From positions 3,755,626-3,819,625 of the forward strand of contig BCIA01000002.1 of assembly GCA_001599815.1 (NCBI GenBank): 64,000 nucleotides of DNA. The letters run 5' to 3'. The DNA comes from Furcasterigmium furcatum. Taxonomy: Eukaryota > Ascomycota > Sordariomycetes > Glomerellales > Plectosphaerellaceae. The position numbers were made by a program, and so were the translations under genes. Of the stretch, positions 56,179 through 64,000 are shown one piece after another. A model generated the notes under the pieces. It ran no database searches and was not told the DNA's origin. It was given only the letters and a program-made list of their open reading frames with translations. How positions within the stretch are numbered: the first letter of the stretch is position 1; each line of letters opens with the position of its first letter.

Positions 56179-58726
56179 ATGTCGAGCCGGGAGACGCCCC
56201 GATCTCAGGGGTTCAAGCGAGGATACATTGCCTGCGACTCGTGCCGATCTCGGAAGGTCAGATGCATCATCGAAGGCGAGCCTCCGTGCACCAAGTGCGA
56301 GAGGGAGCACCGCGTCTGCAAGTTTGATCGACGGCCGAAGACAGCGAAGCACAGAGAACCACCCCGTTGGGTCAGTCGAGACCCTGAAAACCGGCCAGAG
56401 GCTCCTGTCCAGTCGCCCGAGGCGTCTTCCTCGAGGCGGCGATCGGCTGTCCAGCAGGAGTACCCGGGTGCTGCCACCAGCCTGTCACAGCCCTCCCCCG
56501 GCGGACTTACATCATCCTCCCGGCAGAGCAACCCCTTGCTGTCAGGCCCGACGCCATCGGTCGTCTCTGATTCATGGCAGCTGCCCACGGGCCCAAGCCC
56601 TCAAGCCCCCAGCGTGTCCCTGTCAGATAAAGTCGTTTCGGCCATTGTCAAGGGGTCAACTGACGCCCTCGATGTCCTCTCTGACGCAGCGAAACTGCAC
56701 GACAATGCCTTCCATACTGCCAGGTCTTGGAACGCAGGGAAGTCGAAAGATGGAACCGCAGGGCTGGACCTACCGACTGTCATCCCAACCGAAAGTTCAC
56801 CTGGATGCCCGAATGGGATGGGCTTCCGGATCCTCAACCTATCGGAACCGACAGAAGCGGTACTGGATGTCTGGGACAAGAGCCGCTTCGTTCGACAGGG
56901 GTGCTTCACCGGCCAAGAAGCCGTGTCGTACATTGATGTGTAAGTGCTCATCCCCTGTTCCACCATCGAGAGAGAGATAATAACAAGGGACACCTAGCTT
57001 CTTCAAGTACCTAGCCCCATTATCTCCGGTCGTGGTCGACCAATTCCGCGACCATGATGCTCATTGCCACCTGGTGTACGAGGAGCCCATGCTCTGTTGC
57101 ACACTGTTGTTGATCTCATCTCGGTTCTTCATGCTCCCAGGCCCGGGCGGAGCCTCCAGAAGCCACTTTATCCACCAACGCCTTTGGCACTACACGGAAT
57201 TCCTCATCAAACGGGTGGTATTCGGACAGGAGAAGCTCTCCACGGCCAAGACTCGAAATGTCGGCATGATCGAAGGTCTGATGCTGATCTCGGAGTGGCA
57301 TCCCCGGTCGTTACACTTCCCCCCTGAAAGCGAGGGTTGGGATGCTCTCCTCATGTCAACGGACCTGGACCCCCGCTACCAGACACGCAAGAACGACCAA
57401 GAGCCCGCTGCCAGGTGGCGGTACGATGTCTTTGAGCCTGCCAAGAGGGCGAACAGGATGTCTTGGATGGTCCTGGGAGTTGCTACGAACTTGGCCCACG
57501 AGTTGGGAGTCTTCTCCAGTGAGAGGCCAACCAACATCGCCATGTTAGACGACGAGGGTCGAAGGATGCACCGCGTGCAACGACTCCTCTATACTCATGT
57601 CACCCAGACAGCGACAAGGCTTGGATTCCAGTCTGTCTTCCCAGAGAGCATCGTCATCGAGGCCACACATCCCCCGGCCGACGACTTTGGGCTCGCTTCG
57701 TCGCACAGCACATGGACTTCATACATGAATTCATGGATTGAGCTGACACGCCTGTACCGAGTGTCGTCGTCCATGTTCTTCGTCTCGACGCGCCATCTGC
57801 AGCATCAACTCCTGAACGACAACTACCTGGATCTGCTGGAGAATTTCTCTGTCTCTCTGGTCAAATGGGAGCAAGAATTTGACAGAAAATGCCAAGGTAA
57901 ACACAAGGCGACCAACCCCTGCCTCTGACGTTGTGTTGCTAACATCCGCTCTACAGGAGTCTCACTTGGCCTCAGCTCAATTCTCCTCATCGAGTTCTAC
58001 CACCTCAAGGCTCTGGTTGGGTCGATTGCAATCCAAGCCGTCGTCCAAAGAGCCTCGGCATACTCGCCAACCAGACACCGAAAAGAAGGCCTCGCCCGCT
58101 TTCTTACTTCCCGGGACGAAAAGTTTCTGAGAGAAGTCATCGCGGACAGCAGCATGGTGCTGAAGATCGCGACAATGACGGACTTCAAGGCCCAGCTGCC
58201 GCTTGCCCCGGCCAGGACGCGACTCAGCGTGATCTCGGCATCTGTCTTCCTCCTTAAAGCCATCAGCATTGGCGCCGGTGACACAGACACGCCATCTGCG
58301 CTGGACATATTAGAACAGAGCACGAAGATTCTGAAGGAGTTCCCACCAGACGACATGGACTTTGCTATGAGATATGCCGGGTTGATAGATAAGTTCACGG
58401 AGACGATCCGCGCCAGCTTACTGCCTATGTCCGTCTCATCTGGCAGTACTGGTCCTTCCGGGGACCATTACAATCCAGGCAGCACCAGTTCCAACGAAAT
58501 GGGCGGTGTGCCTCACCTCCAGCCCCCGTTGTCGACGCCGCCATACCCGCCTGGTGAAGAGGACGGCATGGACATGGATTTCAGTCAGGGTCTACAGAGC
58601 GAGTTCTGGAGGACCATGTCCCTGGACTCGAGTATCGCGCCCTTCAGCTCTGGCTCGGACCAGTTGTCGCAGGGTCTGTACATCGACTCGTTGAATTTCT
58701 TGTGGAATTTGCCGGACCCAGGGTAG
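56179..58726 (+). CDS. Zn2Cys6 (GAL4-type) transcription factor, ARO80-like zinc cluster
   Basis: Predicted 809 aa from three exons: 56179-56939, 56998-57896 and 57957-58726. The zinc cluster at residues 19-47 (ACDSCRSRKVRCIIEGEPPC then TKCEREHRVC) has Cys 19, 22, 29, 37, 40 and 47, followed by the basic linker DRRPKTAKHR. The cluster with long loop, C-E-R-E-x-R-x-C-x-F and following RRP-K resembles the ARO80/ARCA group from memory; this is only suggestive. A Ser/Pro-rich linker leads to a helical regulatory domain (FFKYLAPLSPVVVDQFRDHD, GMIEGLMLISEWHPRSLH, RMSWMVLGVATNLAHELGVF). The C-terminus is acidic and Ser-rich, an activation-like tail. It sits between a divergent C-C lyase and a downstream Dal5-type transporter, so it may regulate them; this is inference. 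Confidence 0.88.
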
Positions 58727-58912
58727 TAGACAAGGCGGAATGTCCAAGCTCAAACAGTGTACAATGTCGCGAGAGTCCCATCGAATGGTGAATTGACTTG
58801 ACAACTGTCGACAATGGAGTAGCCGTCTTCTCATGCGCGCGCAGGAGGGTTGCCGAAAAGATGGCCGCCTTCAGAACGGCCACGTCGATGAAGAGGCGTC
58901 AAATCGAGTCTC

Positions 58913-59060
58913 AGAAAATCGATGGCCTCTATCTTGATTCCAAGAAATCGAGATACCCTCTCCCTTGATCCTAAGAAATCGAGACACCCTCTTGCTCAAT
59001 TGCAAATACTTCAAGGGCAAAAGATCTGGACGGCATCATGGCTGGACCGGCCCTGTTTCT
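58913..59060. repeat. Short-period dispersed repeat, copy 1
   Basis: Three tandem units of 30-31 bases starting near 58913, 58943 and 58974, built on AGAAATCGAGATACCCTC followed by a CTTGAT or CTCAAT end. A shared downstream block, ATCTGGACGG then TGGACCGGCC, follows. The same unit and block recur at 63234-63360 with scattered differences, in the same orientation. Confidence 0.75.
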
Positions 59061-59875
59061 GTGGCCCTCACCGCGCAATAAGATGCCTCAGCAGCCAAAT
59101 CCCGACCACCTGTCGTCTGGACAACTTTCAGCAGAGGCCCGAGGAACCGAACTTCCTTGGATGCGCGACCGGGACCGAGCGCCGCCTGCGCGTTGGGTAT
59201 GAACAGGACGATGCCGATACCAGAGCCGCGTCAATCCGTACGGATGGCGACGGTGAGACATACATATGGATTTCCACAGTCATGACCATTGGCGGCTCCA
59301 TCCCATATTATCTGCCCAAGTCCCTTGTCCTCAGTTCAGGGAGCCGCCACCAATAAGAGGCGCCGTGTTCATCCGCGTCCGCCCGCGTAGGTCCGTCTAA
59401 CTGTGTCCCCCCACAGGTCCGCTCAAAGCCGTTCGCCATCGGGCCTCTTGGCTTGGGGCCTGATGCTGGCCCGGACGAGTCAGGGCTCGCGGATTGTCAT
59501 GCACAGCGTCTCACCCCAGACAATCCCACTCTCCTTTCGTCCAGGGGGCTGTGATCCCAGAACCCAGACCACGGGGCCTGGCCGACCTCCGGTCCAGTAC
59601 CGCGCAAAGACATTGAAACGGGTACCACCACTGCATGGTGTCCACCTTGAATATCCGGCCGTCATGAGCCCACCAGTGGTTGGGGGGACTTAGCGTCTCC
59701 GAAGGTCTGCTCTGGGACTTTAGTGCCAAGTTGGCCCAGGACGACGCGGGGTAGTCTGGGGTAACTCAGGCCCGGCTGCTCCCCCGGGAACCTCGCTGGG
59801 GAAACCGGGGCATGGAAGTTTCTGAGCTGCCAACTTGTTTTCCCTCGCCCCTCTGAGGTCAGTGCCAGCACAGGA

Positions 59876-59882
59876 TATAAAG
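59876..59882 (+). promoter_or_regulatory. TATA box of the MFS transporter gene
   Basis: TATAAAG, 106 bases before the ATG at 59982. Confidence 0.5.
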
Positions 59883-59981
59883 GTGGGAGGATCCGCACTC
59901 TCCATCTTTCACATACAGCCAGACCCAACGCTCTATCTCTCGCCCAAGTCTCCCTCGCCAATACTGCCCTCAAGTTCAGCC

Positions 59982-61838
59982 ATGGCAACCCCCAACAAGC
60001 AAGACAGTCTACCTGGTGCCGAAACCAGGCAGGAGACTGAGAAGGTCGACTACGCCCACGATGAGAAGCTCAAGGACGACGGTATGCTCGAGGAGGGCGA
60101 GGAGGGCATCACCACTGGCAGACGCAAGAAGACGAATCCTGTTGAGATCAGCCTTGTGCGGAAGCTTGATTGGATTATGATGCCTTGCTTGTGGATCATG
60201 TACGACACTCGCAACCTTGATGGTGGCGGAGAGCAAACTTGACTGACATCCTGACAGGTACTGGTTCAACTACCTGGACCGAAACGCCATTGCTGTCGCT
60301 CGTCTTGACGGCCTGGAAAAGGAACTTGGTCTCACTTCGACCCAGTATGTGACCAGTGTGTCCATTCTCTTCGTCGGTTACATCTTGGGCCAGATCCCCA
60401 GCAGTAAGTTCCCAGCACTCGACCCGTGTTATCTGAAGACAAGAAGACAGGCTGACCTTCATTTTCCCTGCTAAAAGACATGCTAATGACGCGTGTTCGG
60501 CCGTCTATCTTCATGGCCAGCGCGATGGCACTCTGGGCCGTTGTCAGCACGCTCACGGCTATCGCCAAGGACTTCACCGGCCTTCTCCTGACGAGATTCT
60601 TCCTTGGTATTACCGAGGCTCCCTTCTACCCTGGTAGGACTCTCTGTGGCGTCTTTTGTTTGAATCAGGCGTTCGAACTAACCATATAAAGGTGCGTTGT
60701 ACATGCTGGCCATGTTCTACACCAAGCAGGAGATCGCCACTCGCCTTTCCATTCTGTACACCGCCAACATCTGCGGCACCGCGTTCGCCGGCTTGATTGC
60801 CATCGGTGTATTCGAGATGAGCGGAGTGGCTGGCCTCTCAGGATGGCGATGGCTCTTCATTCTCCAGGGTATCCTGTAAGTTCTGTTCCCCGTGGAACTA
60901 CACGCTATTCATGATCAGAAACTGACCCGGATGCTTCAACAGAACCTTCGTCGTCGCCGTTGCGTCCGCGTGGATTCTCCCCGACGAACCCCTGAACACT
61001 CGCTGGCTCACCGAGGAGGAGCGAAAGCTGGCCCACGATCGCATCTGCCAGGAGACTGTGCTGCTCAAGGCCAACACGAGCACCTGGGTCGGTCTCAAGG
61101 ATGCCCTCAAAGATCCTCGCCTCTGGGTTCTCATCCCGATGTATCACTTCCACATGGCCGCCAGCAACTTCAAGAACTTCTTCCCCACGATTGTCGAGAC
61201 CCTTGGCTTCTCCCGCAACGTCACTCTGGCCCTGGTCTGCCCCCCTTACCTGGTGTCCGGCGCCATTGCTATCCTCTGGGCTATGAGTTCCGGTACGTCA
61301 GACGCCTTCAGATACTTTTTTCCCCTTCGCAAGTACATGCGCTGACACGCTGGAATAGGTCACTTCAACGAACGCGTCTGGCACATCACGATCTCCAAGA
61401 TCATCGCAGTCTTCGGCTTCGTCCTTGCCTGTAGCACCCTCAACGTCGGGGCACGATACTTTGCCATGTGTGCCTTTGCCACAGGCGTGTATGCCTGTAA
61501 CTCTGTCATCATTGGGTGGATCAGCCATACTTGCGGTCAGACCAAAGAGAAGAAAGCCATCTCCTTGGCTGTGGCGAACACGATCGCCAACCTGTCGCCT
61601 ATCTACACTCCCGTATGCCACGCAAACCCCTTTCCGAGTCTGGCGATAGCTAACCCATACCTAGTACCTCTGGCCATCTTCGGACGCGCCGCGCTATACC
61701 ATCTCGATGGTGTCCAGCGCTGTCTTCTCCGGTATCGCCCTTGTGCTGGCCTGGGTCCTCAAGTGGATGCTGGTCAAGGAGAACCGCAAGATTGTGAGCG
61801 AAGCTGCCGGACAGGCTGTGCAGCTATATGTCTGGTAA
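59982..61838 (+). CDS. MFS transporter, Dal5/anion:cation symporter family
   Basis: Predicted 493 aa from seven exons: 59982-60199, 60258-60403, 60478-60633, 60692-60875, 60943-61292, 61359-61612 and 61665-61838; all joins in frame. Plasma-membrane carrier of the major facilitator superfamily. The family lead-in RKLDWIMMPCLWIMYWFNYL and DRNAIAVARL, the loop GQIPSNMLMTRVRPS, the MFS motif LLLTRFFLGITEAPFYPG, then SGWRWLFILQG and a cytoplasmic loop (PDEPLNTRWLTEEERKLAHD) are typical of the allantoate/nicotinate/carboxylate (Dal5, Tna1) group. The C-terminal half begins IPMYHFHMAASNFKNFFPTI. Substrates in this group are small organic anions; the exact one is not readable. Stop at 61836. It lies downstream of the Zn2Cys6 gene and near the lyase, flanked by the two repeat copies. 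TATA box at 59876. Confidence 0.9.
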
Positions 61839-63844
61839 GGCAAGCGGACGCGCGCTGCGCTGAACTTTGGATACGTCGATCTTGTCTCTCGAAAGCTGCA
61901 CGGGGCCTCCTGTATTATCAGGGCGGCGGCTTGATTTTGCCTTAGTTATTGAATGGATCCGATGGTTCAATACAAAGATGAGCTGGCTCCATCCCCCATC
62001 TTTCCGTGAAGGTTGACAGCCGCGATGCAATTGGGTCGGGAGACTATAATGTTCTCGAGTTCAGCAAGAGACTCTCTGGGATCCTTGAAGCCAACCGGGT
62101 GTGCGTCTGCGTGTGTTTGTTGAATCCCTGAAACCTTCCACCCACTCCAGAGAACTTGAAGAAGGGTTGTTTGCTTTCTCCGAGGGGCTGGTTGTGTGTT
62201 TTGGTGTAGAACAGGCTGTATTCTCACACAAAACAAGAATTCAAAGATCAGTACACAGAGACAATCCGCTGTTCGTTTGTTCCTGGAATCTAAGAATCCG
62301 CCAGGATTCTTCTCAAGAGACGTCCCAGCGGTTTCTCGCCGCATTCTCCCTTTCTGCCGCCCTGGCCACGAGTCTCTAGGGAGTGGCAAGTGTTTATCCG
62401 CCCTTAGCCTGCTACCCGGAAGTCCCGGCATTCTTGGTTCACCTAGCTTGGCGGTTCAGGGTTCTCGCCAGATTCGGCTGTTCGACGTGACAAAGGACCA
62501 ATCGGAGGTATGGCCGGGAAAGATCAGAGTACGTGCATGGTTCCAAGATCGGATCTCACACCATCATAAGATCTAATGCGACCTTAAACAAGGGGAGGAT
62601 GATGGATGGTGTGGAGAATGACTGGGAGCGCGGAGGGCTGGTTTCCCCCCCAGTCCAGCTGGCTGGTGACATGAATTGAGCCTGGGTCCAACACGGCGAT
62701 TGGCAAAGGCATGGAAAACACGCTGGAGTTTCCAACATCCTGTGTCCTGGAAGAGGGAGTCAGTATGGGACGCGAGGTGATGCTTGAGGCGGTCCGCAGC
62801 CCAAACCCCTGGACTCGAGAAGTCATGAACTGGAACCGCATCGCTGCCCGGGCGATCCGACGCGTTGGAGTAGTCTAGCTGCAATGAGAAGGAAGAATGT
62901 CATCGAGAGCAATATGTCTTCTAGACTGGTCTCACTGCCTCATGGCGGAGGACAAAGACGCGGGCCTTTGCTTCCAGATGCGCGGAGGTCTGTATGGGCT
63001 AGACTCGGGAACTCGGCGCGAGTAGAAAGGGACGGACCGACTCCTCACGTGATCAGATCCCTCAGCCACTGCCAGCCACTGTCAGTGGGCATGATCTTGG
63101 ATTCCCCTCCACGAAACAATCCCAATTCCACCATCGAGGATCGCATTGTAGCAGGCCAAGACGGAATACGACTTGGTCGCGACTGTCTCAGACCTGCCGG
63201 CCATGTCGACCAGCAGACTTCAGATCAAGCCTAAGAAAATCGAGATACCCTCTATCTCAATTGCAAGAAATCGAGATGGCCTCATTCTCAATTAGAGAGA
63301 ATCCAAGGGCAACGCATCTGGACGGCCACACAGGTGGACCGGCCATGTATTCTGTGACCCGCATGCCACGATACGAAGCACGCAAGGTGATCGTCGTCCA
63401 TCAATTCGCCCGTCTCACTCGTTCCAATCCTCAGCCGCTCATGCACCCGTTCGGTGCTGTCGCCTTCGCTTGACTGGGCTGATCAGGCCGGCCGGAACAG
63501 CTGTCATTGAAATAACTGGGTAATGCTGAGATATTCTCGGATGCTTGTCTCGCATCGTATCCAGGCACGTCTGCACCTACTGTAGCGCTTGCTGTGGCCC
63601 AGCATCCGACCAACGGGCAACCTTGTCCCAAGCTCCAGGCCTAGTGCCTCGCTGCTTTTAGCATCACAGTCAGTGACTCGACCGCTGGAGCTCGGTGGCT
63701 TAGCTTGCCCTTAGCCACCCCATCACATCTCACTGCTCCATTTTCAGGGGCCTATGGTGTAACTATCGTGTCATCATGAGCATCTTTTCTTCATTTCTTC
63801 ACACCTTAGTCCGGTCAACAAGCGGCAGATAAAAGAGCATCATC
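61839..63844. other. 2-kb intergenic region with repeat copy
   Basis: Transporter 3' region and the second repeat copy; several short frames without motifs. No protein gene seen. Confidence 0.5.
63234..63360. repeat. Short-period dispersed repeat, copy 2
   Basis: Two tandem units (starting near 63234 and 63266) like those at 58913-59004, with AGAAAATCGAGATACCCTC and CTCAATTGCA, followed by AAGGGCAACGCATCTGGACG and TGGACCGGCC. Same orientation as copy 1, 4.3 kb away. Confidence 0.75.
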
Positions 63845-64000
63845 ATGAAGCTCAGATTCAAGGTGCAGACCACAGCACCGGATAAACAGGCTTCCAATCG
63901 AAAGCACCACGCGATGGCGGCGTCGTCGCAACTCACATTTGTCAACGTCGACTGCCCGACGCAGATCAAGAGTGAGACCACTCAACGAAAGATTCGCCGC
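63845..64000 (+). CDS. 5' end of a fungal protein, cut by window edge
   Basis: Open frame from ATG 63845 (alternative in-frame ATG 63914, MAASSQLTFV) continuing past the edge without a stop. At least 52 residues are visible: MKLRFKVQTTAPDKQ, then LTFVNVDCPTQIKSETTQRK and IRR. The F-V-N-V-x-x-P-x-x-I-K pattern followed by a basic IRR run recalls the N-terminus of a common fungal-specific regulator-like family, recalled from memory only. Function unknown. Confidence 0.55.
   Translation, partial: MKLRFKVQTTAPDKQASNRKHHAMAASSQLTFVNVDCPTQIKSETTQRKIRR

Larger units (their letters stand above)
58727..59981. other. Intergenic, repeat copy then MFS promoter
   Basis: 3' region of the Zn2Cys6 gene, the left copy of the short-period repeat (58913-59060) and the promoter of the transporter gene with a TATA box. 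No gene seen. Confidence 0.5.

Noticed and set aside
1..64000. CRISPR array, rRNA operon or bacterial-type operon
   Set aside because: No spaced direct repeats of array type, no rRNA, and all genes have eukaryotic introns and spacing.

Overview
The window is nuclear DNA from a filamentous ascomycete (Pezizomycotina, most likely a Sordariomycete). The evidence is compact genes with many 49-78 nt GT..AG introns carrying CTAAC/CTGAC-type branch sites, Zn2Cys6 regulators, an ENA-type Na+ ATPase, a fungal-type USP protein, and AT/TpA-rich patches that look like RIP-mutated repeat relics. I rebuilt 22 protein genes exon by exon. One further gene runs off the right edge and one is split by an in-frame stop. 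The only assembly gap (158 N) lies in a CT microsatellite inside an intron.

Left part (1-15.8 kb): a universal-stress-domain protein, an AT-rich relic region, a secreted protein with two Kex2-type sites, a Golgi pH regulator/GPCR-like membrane protein, an F-box/LRR-like gene broken by TGA, an ACC deaminase-like PLP enzyme and a TauD-type dioxygenase. Next (15.9-31 kb): an unrecognised 446-aa protein, the ENA Na+ pump, a small mitochondrial protein, a germin-like cupin, a Zn2Cys6 regulator, a candidate Pol III RNA gene and a cysteine-rich secreted protein with a 21-nt exon.

The middle (31.4-53.8 kb) is a dense housekeeping block: DOT1, ATG16, VPS16, alpha-MPP, a DMA-type FHA-RING ligase, a YML020W-like hydrolase and RRP5. 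ATG16 and VPS16 share a 488-bp divergent promoter; the YML020W-like gene and RRP5 share a 371-bp one. The right part (54-64 kb) holds an isocitrate-lyase/PEP-mutase family lyase, a divergent Zn2Cys6 regulator and a Dal5-type carboxylate/anion transporter, a plausible small catabolic module. Two copies of a short-period dispersed repeat flank the transporter.

No CRISPR, rRNA or intact transposon was seen. All exon structures come from reading splice signals and reading frame; none is supported by transcript data here.
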